A stretch of DNA of 50,927 bases, taken from positions 1-50,927 of the forward strand of contig JACOWJ010000006.1 in NCBI GenBank assembly GCA_016176845.1, read 5' to 3'. Positions 17,393 through 26,397 of the stretch are shown here, piece by piece. The translations under genes and the position numbers were made by a program. Source of the DNA: Nitrospinota bacterium (GTDB taxonomy: Bacteria; 2-12-FULL-45-22; JACOWJ01). How positions within the stretch are numbered: the first letter of the stretch is position 1; each line of letters begins with the position of its first letter. Under the pieces are notes generated by a model. The model ran no database searches, was not told the origin of the DNA, and saw only the letters and a program-made list of their open reading frames with translations.

Positions 17393-17440
17393 TCACCGCC
17401 GGTTCACGACCTCGGCCACCTCCCCATACGAAATCCCATC
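17393..17440 (-). pseudogene. Remnant of the 3' end of a NosL-like gene
   Basis: Reading the minus strand gives GISYGEVAEVVNRR followed by a stop, resembling the end of the intact NosL-like protein at 21370-21867 (VLSYREAVESVKRW). The surrounding DNA is also similar, with TTCACG...CTC...CTCCC...ATACGA in both. Only about 14 codons survive; upstream the frame soon meets a stop, and a foldback element lies 27 bp away. Probably a decayed duplicate. Confidence 0.4.
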
Positions 17441-17466
17441 CATCACATCAGCTCATGCGCGCTAAG

Positions 17467-17626
17467 TACACCTCCACAGAATTCAGTGCTCAGTGGGGGG
17501 GATTGCTTCGCTTCGCTCGCAATGACAAAATCAGGTCATTGCGAGGAGCGCTGTGAGCCGAAGCCCAGAGCGAAGCGAAGGGGACGAAGCAATCTCTAAC
17601 TGGGCACCCTTTTACGTGGAGTTGTA
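17467..17626. mobile_element. MITE-like foldback element, copy 1
   Basis: 160 bp bounded by TACACCTCCAC at the left and GTGGAGTTGTA at the right, the terminal inverted repeat of the family (consensus TACAACTCCAC). The core is a long palindrome (GATTGCTTCG...CGAAGCAATC). This copy has about 26 extra bp near 17550-17580 compared with the others. TA at both ends is consistent with a TA target duplication. The rest of the gap 17385-17768 has no gene. Confidence 0.8.
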
Positions 17627-17768
17627 CTAAGAAATTTTTTTGCTTAAGGATAAAGAGCCCAAGCCGATACCTATCTACAAATGGCAAGAAACCCAAAAAA
17701 TGGAGAATCAAAACCCCCGAAGGGCTGAAGAAAGGAAGAGATAAGGAAAAGAGGAGAGCGGAAGAGCT

Positions 17769-19052
17769 ATGAGAAAAATTTCATTTTTCCTGATCGCTAC
17801 GTTCTGGATGATTGTCGGGGCAAGCCTGACCAGTTGGGCCTTAGACCTCGATTCGGAGACCCTGGCCAAACTGAAGGCAGAGTTGAAGAAGGAGCTGAGA
17901 GAGGAAATCAAAAAGGAGCTAAGGGACGAGATCAAGCAGGAGCTGCAGGAGGAACAAGCCAGGTCGCTCAAAGAGGCCTTTGCCAGGGAAGCGGAGGCCG
18001 AGCACGCCAGACACGAGGAGCCCCTGATCACTTACGAGCGGGGAGAAGGGCTGGCCATCAACGATCAGAGGCTGGTATTCCGGGGGTTCGGGGATGTCTC
18101 CTTCGGCGCCCAGGACGATCGGAATGGCCCCAAGGACGACCATAACCAGTTCGCAGTGGGGGATTTTGATCTCTTCTTCAACACCCGCCTGACCGACCGG
18201 ATCAGCGGGCTGGGGGAGATCTTCTTTGAGTTTGGAGAGGACGGGGAGCTGGTTACGGACTTCGAGCGATTGGTGATCCAGTATTCCCTCCGGGATTGGC
18301 TCAACCTTTCCGCAGGAAGGCACCACACCCCCATGGGCTATTGGAACGCCGCCTTCCATCATGGAAAGTTTTTCCAGACGCCGATCGACCGCCCTTTGGT
18401 GGTGGAGTTCGAGGACGATGGAGGACTCTTGCCGGTCCATGCCCTCGGGGTCGAGGTCTTCGGCAAGAAGGACTTCCGCCTCTTCAATCTCGGCTACTCC
18501 TTCGACATATCCAACGGGAGAGGACCCGGGATCGACGTGATTCAGAACTCGAAGGACTTCAACGACAACAAGGCCCTCGCCTTCCAGGTGTCCCTCAGCC
18601 CGAACCCCATCCCCGGCCTTCGGATTGGCAGCAACCTCTACCTTGACCGGATCCCCGCCAATCGCGACGTCCCTGGCGGGACCAGGAGGATCAAGGAAAG
18701 GATCCTCGGGGGCCACCTGGCCTATCTGGAGAACAACTGGGAGCTCATCTCCGAAGTCTTCCACATCCAGCACAAGGAGCGCTCCTTGTCGAAGAAGTTC
18801 AAAACCACCGGTTTCTACCTCCTGGCGGCCTACCAATGGAACAAGTTCAAACCCTTCTACCTCTTCGAGAACATCAACTTCGACGAGGGAGACCCCTTCT
18901 ATGCCCCCAACGATAGCGACCGCAGCAAGCACGCCTTCGGCCTTAAGTACGACCTGACGCTTTACAACAACCTCAAGTTCCAATATTCTTACATCGATGG
19001 AGACGACAAGGACTCCCACCTGTTCCAGTTCGCCACCTCGTTCAGCTTCTAG
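17769..19052 (+). CDS. Outer-membrane porin with N-terminal coiled coil
   Basis: 427 residues with a signal peptide (cleavage near SWA-LD). A strongly charged coiled coil follows (residues about 28-75, repeated KKELREEIKKEL-like heptads). The rest has beta-barrel character: alternating aromatic strands, RGFGDVSFGAQDD, and a C-terminal strand ending ATSFSF with the terminal Phe typical of outer-membrane porins. The coiled coil may bind peptidoglycan or trimerise the barrel. Lying next to the Znu operon, it could serve metal or anion uptake, but specificity is not visible. The related family is phosphate/carboxylate-type or OprB/P-like porins. Confidence 0.75.
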   Translation: MRKISFFLIATFWMIVGASLTSWALDLDSETLAKLKAELKKELREEIKKELRDEIKQELQEEQARSLKEAFAREAEAEHARHEEPLITYERGEGLAINDQRLVFRGFGDVSFGAQDDRNGPKDDHNQFAVGDFDLFFNTRLTDRISGLGEIFFEFGEDGELVTDFERLVIQYSLRDWLNLSAGRHHTPMGYWNAAFHHGKFFQTPIDRPLVVEFEDDGGLLPVHALGVEVFGKKDFRLFNLGYSFDISNGRGPGIDVIQNSKDFNDNKALAFQVSLSPNPIPGLRIGSNLYLDRIPANRDVPGGTRRIKERILGGHLAYLENNWELISEVFHIQHKERSLSKKFKTTGFYLLAAYQWNKFKPFYLFENINFDEGDPFYAPNDSDRSKHAFGLKYDLTLYNNLKFQYSYIDGDDKDSHLFQFATSFSF

Positions 19053-19065
19053 GGAGATTGGAGAG

Positions 19066-19569
19066 ATGAAGATGAAGAAGTTCGTGGCCACCGGCCCAAA
19101 TCGGCTCCTGAGGTGGGTCATTCGGCTGGCCTTGATGGGTTGGGTTTTGGCCGGTCTGGAAGGGTTTCCCGTTCCATTCGCATCCGGCGAAGAGCTCAAG
19201 GTGATCGTCCACAAGTCGAACCCGGTGGATTCCCTCTCTTTTTACGACCTCGTCAAGATCTTCAAAGGCGACAAGCAGTTCTGGCCCAATGGGGAGAAGG
19301 TCGTGCTCCTGATGAGAGAGTCGGGATCGCCGGAAAAGGAGGTGATCTTGCGCTCGTTCTACAAGATGTCGGAGGAGAAACAGAAACAGTACTGGCTGGA
19401 GAAGGTATTCCGGGGAGAGGCGACCGGCCTGCCCAAGATCTTGAATTCAAGCAGCGCCATGAAGAAGGTGCTCTCCAATACCCCCAACGCGATCGGCTAT
19501 CTCCTCGCCGGCGAGGCGGACGGCAGCGTGAAGGCCGTGAAGATCGAGGGCGCCGAGGCCTTGAAATGA
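19066..19569 (+). CDS. PstS-like periplasmic substrate-binding protein, short form
   Basis: 167 residues with a signal peptide (cleavage near PFASG-EE). It resembles the short phosphate-ABC-type substrate-binding domain: VIVHKSNPVDSLSFYDLVKIFKGDKQFWPNG (in two parts) followed by RESGSPEKEVILRSFY and a C-terminal NAIGYLLAG. Such single-domain PBP-like proteins often accompany porins or sensors and not a full Pst transporter; none is present here. It follows the porin by 13 bp and precedes a chemoreceptor by 84 bp, so the three may form a sensing/uptake operon. The ATG at 19066 follows GGAGAG. Confidence 0.75.
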   Translation: MKMKKFVATGPNRLLRWVIRLALMGWVLAGLEGFPVPFASGEELKVIVHKSNPVDSLSFYDLVKIFKGDKQFWPNGEKVVLLMRESGSPEKEVILRSFYKMSEEKQKQYWLEKVFRGEATGLPKILNSSSAMKKVLSNTPNAIGYLLAGEADGSVKAVKIEGAEALK

Positions 19570-19653
19570 AACGCTCAGCGATCCGCGGTCAGCTGGCTGA
19601 AGTGGAAAGCTGACGCAAATCACTGATTTCCCAAGATGGAGGAAGGGTGAACC

Positions 19654-21357
19654 ATGCGATCCTGGCTGTTGCGGTTGAGCGTGCGCCCCAAGATCCTGGG
19701 CGGGTTCTTGATGGTCTTACTCCTTCTCATGGGCTCTGCCCTCTATTCCTTTCACAACGGCGGGCAAATCCTGCGCTATTCCACCCGCCTGAAAGAGAAG
19801 ACCTACCCGGCCCTGGAGAAGACGGGTCTCCTGATCGACCTCCTCCGGCAGACCAAGGAGGCCTTCATGGCGGCCGTTGCCGAATCGGACCGGGATCGGC
19901 TGACCAGGGCGGAGAAAGCCGCCGTCGGCTTTTCTGTCGAGATCGGCCAGCTCAGCGCGCTGATCGGAGAGAAGGAACCGGACCTGCAAGAGATCCAGCA
20001 GCTCTACGACGACTACTTTAGGAGAGGCAAGGGGGTCATCGATCAGGTCCTGGCAGGGAAGGAGCTGGCGACGCTGGCGGAGGAGCTCAACTGGGTCAAT
20101 GCAACCGCCGGCACGCTCAACGAGAAGCTGAAGCGCTACCATGACAAGAAACACGCGGAGCTCACCGGCAGCGTTGCCAGCATTCAGGATTTTACCCGGA
20201 AGTCTCGTTCCCTTACCCTGCTCTTTGCCCTGGTCCCCCTTCTTCCCAGCGTGCTGATCTCGATCTTGATCTCTCGTAGGATCATCACCCCCCTCAAACG
20301 GGCGAAAGGCCTGCTCCAGGAGATCGCCCAGGGGGATTTCTCCCAACAGATGGAGGGACGGTACGAGGGAGAGCTGGGAGAGTTGGCCGAGGCAATCAAC
20401 GGGATGACGGCCGACATCAATGAGGCCCTGAGGCGCGTAGCGGAGGCCTCTCAGCGGGTGACGGCCTCGGCCGAGATGCTCTCGGTGGTCGCACGGGAGA
20501 CGGCGAACGGGGTCGAAGGGCAGACCCAGCAGACCGAGCAGATCGCAGCCGCCATCGAGGAGATGTCGGCCTCGATCATGGAGGTGGCCGGCAACTCCAG
20601 GCAGGTGGAGGAATCGGCCCGGGAGGCCGTCCGGAAGGCCGCTCAGGGAGTCGAGTCGGTTAAGGCGACCATCGAAGGGATGGGGCGGATCGCCGAAGCG
20701 GTGAGACGGTCTGCCGGGACAATCACTACCCTGGGCCAGTCCTCTGGCCAGATCGGGGAGATCATCTCGGTAATCGACGAGATCGCCGACCAGACGAACC
20801 TGTTGGCACTGAATGCCGCCATCGAGGCGGCCCGGGCAGGGGAGCACGGCCGGGGGTTTGCCGTGGTGTCCGATGAGGTCCGAAAGCTTTCCGAGCGGAC
20901 CACCACGGCGACCAAAGAGATCGCCAAGACGATCAAAACGATCCAGATAGACACGGGAGAGGCCGTGGCCTCCATGGCGGTGGGAACCCAAGAGGTCGAG
21001 GCGGGGGTGAAGCTGGCTACCCGGGCGGGCGAGGTCCTGTCCCAAATCGCCGAGACGGTGCAGGGCGTTACCGAAAGGGTCCAGCAGGTTGCGGCCACCA
21101 CGGGGGAGCAGACCCGGGTGGTGGAGCAGGTCGCTGCCGGAATCGAGACGGTAGCCCGGGTGAGCGAGCAAACGGCCGCCGGCGCCCAGCAGTCCCTCTC
21201 TGCCAGCCAGGAGCTGAGCTCACTGGCTCTGGCCCTCCAGGAAATGTTAAGCGGGTTCAATCTGGGACAGGACGGGGGGAGACCCTCCTCGCAGGAGACC
21301 CTGCCCGTCCGGTTCGCGCCGTTCTCTTCCCAAACCTCTTTGTCCCTGAAGGGCTAG
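19654..21357 (+). CDS. Methyl-accepting chemotaxis protein
   Basis: 567-residue transmembrane chemoreceptor. A first TM helix (about 13-33), a periplasmic helical sensor domain (about 35-185), a second TM helix (about 190-210), a HAMP domain ([19 protein letters not shown], about 213-265) and a long cytoplasmic signalling coil are seen. The conserved hairpin tip reads [21 protein letters not shown] and then [18 protein letters not shown] near residues 380-420. No C-terminal NWETF-type tether is present. No other chemotaxis gene is in the window, so its partners lie elsewhere. Its position after a PstS-like protein suggests that protein may present a ligand to it (inference). Confidence 0.93.
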   Translation: MRSWLLRLSVRPKILGGFLMVLLLLMGSALYSFHNGGQILRYSTRLKEKTYPALEKTGLLIDLLRQTKEAFMAAVAESDRDRLTRAEKAAVGFSVEIGQLSALIGEKEPDLQEIQQLYDDYFRRGKGVIDQVLAGKELATLAEELNWVNATAGTLNEKLKRYHDKKHAELTGSVASIQDFTRKSRSLTLLFALVPLLPSVLISILISRRIITPLKRAKGLLQEIAQGDFSQQMEGRYEGELGELAEAINGMTADINEALRRVAEASQRVTASAEMLSVVARETANGVEGQTQQTEQIAAAIEEMSASIMEVAGNSRQVEESAREAVRKAAQGVESVKATIEGMGRIAEAVRRSAGTITTLGQSSGQIGEIISVIDEIADQTNLLALNAAIEAARAGEHGRGFAVVSDEVRKLSERTTTATKEIAKTIKTIQIDTGEAVASMAVGTQEVEAGVKLATRAGEVLSQIAETVQGVTERVQQVAATTGEQTRVVEQVAAGIETVARVSEQTAAGAQQSLSASQELSSLALALQEMLSGFNLGQDGGRPSSQETLPVRFAPFSSQTSLSLKG

Positions 21358-21369
21358 GCCGAGCTCCCC

Positions 21370-21867
21370 TCACCACCGTTTCACGCTCTCGACTGCCTCC
21401 CGATACGAGAGCACACGTCCGCCGTGTCGGGCATGAAAGGCCTGAGCCTCCCGATCGGTCCTGAAGGCGATCAGACTCGGCAGGCACCGATCAAACGTCA
21501 TCTCATAAACCACCCCGGGCTCCCTGAGTGGCGCCGGGTGCGGGTTGCAGTACCTGGCATCGCTGCCCTCGACATAATAGGCCCTCTCCGCCGCCACCCG
21601 CTCCCGGGTGGCGTGATCGGTGGCCCAGGCCTGAGCGACCCTCGCGACGTGCTCTAGCTGATGGTGAATGCCGCATCGGGGGCAACAGGAGGTCGCCCCA
21701 CTGCCATCTGTGAGCTCTACCCGGTAGGCCTGGCCCTCATGAATCGGTCGCGTGCACACCTCGCACGCCAACGGCTTCGACCGCTCGATCCGATGGTAGG
21801 CAACATAGCCACCCAGGCCGACTGATGCCAGAATAATCAGGGAAAAGATGGTCGCTCTTTTCGACAT
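21370..21867 (-). CDS. NosL-like lipoprotein/anchored protein
   Basis: 165 residues with an N-terminal hydrophobic anchor (SKRATIFSLIILASVGLGGYV). Two Cys pairs, CEVCTRPIHEGQ and SCCPRCGIHH, and a C-terminal FRTDREAQAFHARHGG...LSYREAVE segment resemble the NosL family of copper-binding accessory proteins, although the classical Cys-lipobox is not seen. I choose ATG at 21867, which follows GGTGGGAG, over ATG 21903, since the predicted -10 box lies at 21911-21916 and would leave no leader for the latter. Convergent with the chemoreceptor. A metal (copper or zinc) delivery role is inferred. Confidence 0.65.
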   Translation of the reverse strand: MSKRATIFSLIILASVGLGGYVAYHRIERSKPLACEVCTRPIHEGQAYRVELTDGSGATSCCPRCGIHHQLEHVARVAQAWATDHATRERVAAERAYYVEGSDARYCNPHPAPLREPGVVYEMTFDRCLPSLIAFRTDREAQAFHARHGGRVLSYREAVESVKRW

Positions 21868-21910
21868 GGTCTCCCACCCAGAACCTGGTTCCGCAAATCC
21901 CATTATGTCT

Positions 21911-21939
21911 AATATAAACCGCCTTCAAAGCGTTGTCAA
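21911..21939 (-). promoter_or_regulatory. Sigma70-type promoter of the NosL-like gene
   Basis: On the minus strand TTGACA (21934-21939) and TATATT (21911-21916) are separated by exactly 17 bp, near consensus. Transcription would start around 21904, giving a leader of about 37 nt. The rest of the gap up to 22207 shows no convincing promoter for the divergent FadL gene. Confidence 0.75.
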
Positions 21940-22207
21940 AACCCACCAGAGCCATCCCTTGGGACGGCCACTTTTCCTGGACGGAGAAAGGTAAAAATGC
22001 CATACCCACCGGTTGATTTTATGTAATAATTTCATTCTTCGCCCCTTTCCCGCATTCAGGGTTGCAGCGATGTTATCTCCCTCTTTTGCTCGGCATGCAG
22101 CAGGATCGGCGGGCAGCACAAATCTTGCATTAGTGCTAAAATAGAAAATTTACCAGGTCTTAAGTTTTGCGCTCTGGCTAAATGGACTAGAAGGGGTCGA
22201 GACCTCC

Positions 22208-23467
22208 GTGAGAAAGCGAACCATCGCACTATGGATGAATCTCCTTTTGATGTTTTGGCCAATTTGTCAGAGCTTCGCCGGAGGCTTTTTGCTCCTGAGC
22301 CAGGGAGCCTCTCCCCTGGGAGAAGTGGGCGCCTTCTCAGCCCAGGCCAATGACCCTTCAGCAGTCTTTTTCAATCCAGCCGGCATCACCCAGCTGGAAG
22401 GGACCCACCTCCTTTCCGGAACGACCTTGATCGCACCCTCCACCTTTTTCAAAGACCTTGGGGGCCTGAAGAGAACCAGTATGAATCGCAAGGTCTTCTT
22501 CCCCCCCAATTTTTATCTTACCCATCAAATGAATGACCACTTCAGCGCGGGATTGGGGGCTTTTTCCCCTTTTGCCCTTTCCACGGAATGGCCAGATAGG
22601 TGGGCGGGTCGGTTTATCGCCACCTTCGCATCTATCAACACGATCTACGTGAACCCCGTCCTCGCATGGCGGATCACCCCTCAGATATCCCTGGCCGCCG
22701 GGATCGATTATCTCTATTCCGAGGTTGAGTTGAAACGAGCGATCGATCCCACACCCCTCTCTCCTCTCTTCCCCGAGGGAGTGGCCAAGTTAGAGGCGGA
22801 TGGCAGCGCCATAGGGTATAATTTGGGGCTCCTGTTTCACCCTTTTGAGAATCTCTCCTTGGGCGTTTCGTATCGCAGTGGCATCAAGGTGAATTATCAT
22901 GGAGAGGTAGACTTCAGGTTTCCGGCAACGGGTCTGGCACCTGTTGACCAACCCTTGCGAACCCTTTTCCCGGATAACGACGTATCCACAACCATTAACC
23001 TCCCACGCCTGTTATCGGTCGGGGTCGCTGTCACCCCTTTTGAACATTGGACCTTTGCCTTCGAGCTCCGCTGGACCGGTTGGTCCTCTTTCGACAAGCT
23101 GACAGTCAATTTCCGGAAAAATACGGTGGCGGTCTCGACGATAACCCTTCCTCAGAATTATAATGACGTCTTTTCCTATAATCTGGGGGTCAATTATCGT
23201 TGGAATGAGAGACTGACCTTGAGGTCGGGGTATTCCTTTGATCAATCGCCGGTTCCGGACGAGACCCTTGATCCCATCCTCCCCGATTCGGATAGACACT
23301 GGGTATCCTTAGGGGCCGACTATCAAGTCGGCCCCTTGACCTTTTCGTTCGCCTATCAGGCCGGATTCTCCGAAGCTCGTTCCACCGATAAAAATCAATT
23401 TGGGTTTAACGGGAAATACAGGACCTTCACCCATGTAGCCGGGATCAACCTGGGATATCGCTTTTAA
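22208..23467 (+). CDS. FadL/TodX-family outer-membrane hydrophobic-compound channel
   Basis: 419 residues starting at GTG 22208, with a signal peptide (cleavage near SFA-GG). The mature N terminus GGFLLLSQGASPLGEVGAF, followed by NDPSAVFFNPAGITQL, is the hallmark of FadL plug domains. The remainder is beta-barrel-like and ends in GYRF with a terminal Phe. FadL proteins move long-chain fatty acids or aromatic hydrocarbons across the outer membrane by lateral diffusion. The acyl-CoA dehydrogenase and dienoyl-CoA-reductase-like gene further on would fit hydrophobic substrate use, but they are 12 kb away. Confidence 0.9.
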   Translation: MRKRTIALWMNLLLMFWPICQSFAGGFLLLSQGASPLGEVGAFSAQANDPSAVFFNPAGITQLEGTHLLSGTTLIAPSTFFKDLGGLKRTSMNRKVFFPPNFYLTHQMNDHFSAGLGAFSPFALSTEWPDRWAGRFIATFASINTIYVNPVLAWRITPQISLAAGIDYLYSEVELKRAIDPTPLSPLFPEGVAKLEADGSAIGYNLGLLFHPFENLSLGVSYRSGIKVNYHGEVDFRFPATGLAPVDQPLRTLFPDNDVSTTINLPRLLSVGVAVTPFEHWTFAFELRWTGWSSFDKLTVNFRKNTVAVSTITLPQNYNDVFSYNLGVNYRWNERLTLRSGYSFDQSPVPDETLDPILPDSDRHWVSLGADYQVGPLTFSFAYQAGFSEARSTDKNQFGFNGKYRTFTHVAGINLGYRF

Positions 23468-23822
23468 CCCAGCGGGATGCTTTTTGAGGATTCCTGTATT
23501 ATCTTTTCCTGTAGAGGTTCTTGGCTATAGCTCCTCTCGCTCATTTCCTGTATAATAAAACCAAGGCTTATCCTGCCCGAAGGAACGGGCAGGGAAGAGG
23601 GGTTTCCCGATGCGAAGCTCTCATAGCCCTGCCCCACGAGGACCTCGCGGGAGTGGTTCGGGTTGCGGGGGTGATAGCCGGCGATGGGAATCCTTCCGGA
23701 GGGAGAAAAGGGAGGGCCACTTTGGGGCGATGCCCTTTAGAGCCTATCCGAAAACCTTTGCCGAAGGGACTCCCTCGACCGAAAAACCAGCGGAGAGAAG
23801 GAAGTTTGAGGAGGTTGTAGGG
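23468..23822 (+). other. Structured 5' leader region before an unknown secreted protein
   Basis: A perfect -10 hexamer TATAAT is at 23551-23556, but no good -35 is at the right distance. Downstream comes a stable hairpin CCTGCCCG/CGGGCAGG (23572-23593), then about 230 nt of GC-rich sequence with several short complementary blocks before the GGAGG at about 23810. I compared it by eye with cobalamin, TPP, c-di-GMP and molybdenum-cofactor motifs and found no match. An open frame runs through part of it but has no protein-like features. Confidence 0.45.
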
Positions 23823-24674
23823 ATGAAGAGGAAATTTGTTGCTTTATCGACCATGGTTTTTTTACTGCTTTTGACCAGTCATTTCGCTAAGGCCATGGCG
23901 GGATGCGGTTGTGAACATCCCCTACCACTGCCGGCAGCGGTCATTCCGTCAGTCATCTATCCTGGCATGCCTGTCAAACTGTATAGCGATAATTTTGTCC
24001 CAGGAGAAAATTATATTGTATGGTTTGGTGCGGTAAAAGTACAGGCTACGGCCGATATGGATCGTGAATCGAAAAGAAGGATTAAAGTGACTTTACTTCA
24101 TTGGTCGTTGCCATTTGGCCCTACAATGATAAATGTTCGAGATTCATCACATAATTCAGTGTTATCAATCCCATCCTCAGACTTCACCGTTATTCCGCCA
24201 CCCTATACCCTACCTTCGAGAGGCGAGAACCAATACCACTATCAAAAACTTACGGTGGGCGCCGATGGGACCCTATACTGCGCACTGAATATGGAATGGG
24301 TGAGGCAGGCCGTTCACATCGAGGGGCAGCTCCTGGGGTATCCGTTGCGTATTGACGATTTTACCGTATTGAACGTTCAGGGGTACAATATGGAAACGGT
24401 GGGTCTTTGGCGTATCGATCCAACCGGATCCGATAAAAGCGACGAGATACTCTATGACCGGCACTCTTTCGAGCTTTACTACCAGGATCATGCTGAGAGG
24501 AGACCGCATGAGGTCGATTCAGCGGATCCGGACTATCATCTGGATGGAACACGCCACATCGACCACGAACATCTTATCTTGGCAATATCGGGCCATCTTG
24601 GAAGGACAACGACGCCTCTCCCACCCGGACCTACACGCGAGTTAAAGGTGGAGTTCCGTCTCCATCTGGAGTAG
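23823..24674 (+). CDS. Secreted protein of unknown function with IPT/TIG-like domain
   Basis: 283 residues; signal peptide MKRKFVALSTMVFLLLLTSH (residues 1-20) with cleavage near KAMA-GC. If Cys after Gly is the +1 or +2 residue, it could instead be a lipoprotein. Residues about 38-125 (VIPSVIYPGMPVKLYSDNF ... SSDFTVIPPP) have the pattern of an IPT/TIG immunoglobulin-like domain, often found in cell-surface proteins. The C-terminal half is rich in His/Asp/Tyr (RHIDHEHLILAISGHL) and unrecognised. GGAGG about 8 nt before the ATG at 23823 sets the start. Function not known. Confidence 0.65.
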   Translation: MKRKFVALSTMVFLLLLTSHFAKAMAGCGCEHPLPLPAAVIPSVIYPGMPVKLYSDNFVPGENYIVWFGAVKVQATADMDRESKRRIKVTLLHWSLPFGPTMINVRDSSHNSVLSIPSSDFTVIPPPYTLPSRGENQYHYQKLTVGADGTLYCALNMEWVRQAVHIEGQLLGYPLRIDDFTVLNVQGYNMETVGLWRIDPTGSDKSDEILYDRHSFELYYQDHAERRPHEVDSADPDYHLDGTRHIDHEHLILAISGHLGRTTTPLPPGPTRELKVEFRLHLE

Positions 24675-24721
24675 AGAGATTTCCTGGTGTTCCAGGATCG
24701 GTTATGGGAGACCAGGAAAAC

Positions 24722-24801
24722 TTTACCGTGAAAATGCCCAAGTCCCCAGGGAACCTGTTTTCATGCTTGGGGGCGGCCAACTCAATTTGGCCGTGTCGGT
24801 T
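24722..24801 (+). repeat. Dispersed about 80-bp repeat, copy 1
   Basis: Begins TTTACCGTGAAAATG and ends in a GGCCAA/TTGGCC stem followed by TGTCGGTT. A similar copy lies at 34123-34201. It contains the upstream in-frame start of lnt, which is why I do not use that start. Confidence 0.8.
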
Positions 24802-24825
24802 AGGCTGAATAAGTTGAAGACGAAT

Positions 24826-26397
24826 ATGTTTGGCCACAGGGAAGAGCACAGCGGGCTGAAAGGCTCGTTTTTAACTCTGCTGTCGGGCCTTTTCCACGTC
24901 CTCCTATTTCCCCAATTCAGTTACAGCTTCCTGGCCTGGTTTGCCCTCGTCCCATTATTTTTAGCCCTCAACCGGAAAAAACTCTTCTCTTCCTTCCTGT
25001 TGGGGATGCTCTTTGGGATGATTTCCTTCCTGGGAATCCTCCATTGGCTATACCCTACCGTGATTCATTATTTTCAACGACCTCCCCTTTTCGGGGCCCT
25101 CTTTCTCCTCCTGGGGATCCTGCTCCCGGCCGGGATCATCTATGGTCTTTTTGCCCTCTCTTACTCTTACATCCATCTGAGAGCAAAAAAGATCTGCTGG
25201 GTTGCGATTCCATCCCTGTGGGTTTCGGTAGAGTGGCTCCGGTCTCATCCTTTGACAGGGATACCGCCGTGGGAGCTCCTTGGGCACTCCCAATACGAAA
25301 TACTGCCCTTGATCCAGATATCCGATATCACGGGGGTTTACGGCATATCTTTTATGATCGTGGCCGTAAATTATCTATTGGCCCGGATCATGATCCATTC
25401 TCTGGAGACCAAAAGGTTCAAATTCGCAGAAGTGATCGATTTTCAGTTTATTTTTACCTCAATATTATTGTCCATTTTCTTGCTTTACGGCTATCATAGG
25501 ATAAATAGCTTTAAATCTCCTTACATCGGTAAAACCCTTCATGTCTCTGTAATACAGGGAAACATAAAGAGCAGATATCGATGGAAAAACATCTATTATG
25601 GGAGAAATTTAGGAAAATATCTAAAAATGACCAATGAAGCCTTGAAAAACCAGACCGATCTAATAGTTTGGCCTGAAAATGCCGTTGACTTTTATCTAGA
25701 AAGAGAAAGTTATTATTTAACCCTTATACAGAATCTCCTAACCCAAACCAATGCTTATCTAGTTTTAGGGGGTCCTCGTTATGAAGAGCGGGAAGAGAAG
25801 GATAAAGCTTTCTACAACTCTTCTTACCTGTTTTCTCCAATTAGCGGAATAAGCGGAGTCTATGACAAGATTCGCCTCTTGCCCATGTCCGAATACAATC
25901 CCCTTGAAATGATAAACCTTTATAATGCTGCTACCAGGTTTCCTTCTAAATTTAGTCCCGGTGATAAGCTAAGCGTTTTCGAAATCCCCAAAGGGAAATT
26001 CAGCATTACCATATGTTACGAAATTATCTATCCCGATCTTATTAGAAAATTTGTTAACCGGGGAGCCCAATTTTTAATTAACCTATCCAACGATTCATGG
26101 CTTGGGTCCGGTCCTGGGCCGTATCAGCATTTATCCATCGCCCTCTTCAGGGCGGTAGAGAATCGGACGTACCTGGTGCGAGCAACCAGTACGGGAATTT
26201 CCGCCATTATCGACCCTTTGGGAAGAATCATCCGGGCATCTTCCCTTTTCGAGAGTAGCATCCTCCAGGAAGATATCCGCCTTAAAACAGAGACGACCCT
26301 TTATACAGAATGGGGAGAGTTATTCGCCTATCTGTGTATTCTAACCACCTTGATCTCTTTGATTTACTCAGTTTGTTTAAAGAGAAACAGTGAATGA
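24826..26397 (+). CDS. lnt: Apolipoprotein N-acyltransferase
   Basis: Transfers an acyl chain to the N-terminal Cys of apolipoproteins in the inner membrane; about 523 residues. Hydrophobic helices occupy the first 220 residues and the last 25; the periplasmic carbon-nitrogen hydrolase domain lies between. The catalytic triad is readable: Glu in VWPENAVDF (about 283), Lys in YDKIRLLP (about 349) and Cys in TICYEIIYP (about 396), with the second Glu in MSEYNP. I start at MFGHREE because the frame upstream is repeat DNA. From about residue 210 the codons turn clearly AT-rich. Its stop overlaps the kinase gene start (ATGA). Confidence 0.88.
   Translation: MFGHREEHSGLKGSFLTLLSGLFHVLLFPQFSYSFLAWFALVPLFLALNRKKLFSSFLLGMLFGMISFLGILHWLYPTVIHYFQRPPLFGALFLLLGILLPAGIIYGLFALSYSYIHLRAKKICWVAIPSLWVSVEWLRSHPLTGIPPWELLGHSQYEILPLIQISDITGVYGISFMIVAVNYLLARIMIHSLETKRFKFAEVIDFQFIFTSILLSIFLLYGYHRINSFKSPYIGKTLHVSVIQGNIKSRYRWKNIYYGRNLGKYLKMTNEALKNQTDLIVWPENAVDFYLERESYYLTLIQNLLTQTNAYLVLGGPRYEEREEKDKAFYNSSYLFSPISGISGVYDKIRLLPMSEYNPLEMINLYNAATRFPSKFSPGDKLSVFEIPKGKFSITICYEIIYPDLIRKFVNRGAQFLINLSNDSWLGSGPGPYQHLSIALFRAVENRTYLVRATSTGISAIIDPLGRIIRASSLFESSILQEDIRLKTETTLYTEWGELFAYLCILTTLISLIYSVCLKRNSE

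Noticed and set aside
17919-19214. 431-codon open frame antisense to the porin
   Set aside because: Mirror of GC-rich codon structure; the sense frame has a signal peptide, coiled coil and barrel end, the antisense has none.
19717-21171. 484-codon open frame antisense to the chemoreceptor
   Set aside because: The sense frame carries the chemoreceptor hairpin motif; the antisense is Leu/His/Gly-rich without domains or ribosome site.
23610-23810. Known riboswitch upstream of the secreted protein
   Set aside because: By-eye comparison with cobalamin, TPP, c-di-GMP and Moco consensus elements gave no match.
23521-23820. 99-codon open frame upstream of the secreted protein
   Set aside because: No ribosome site, basic low-complexity product and overlap with a hairpin-rich leader.
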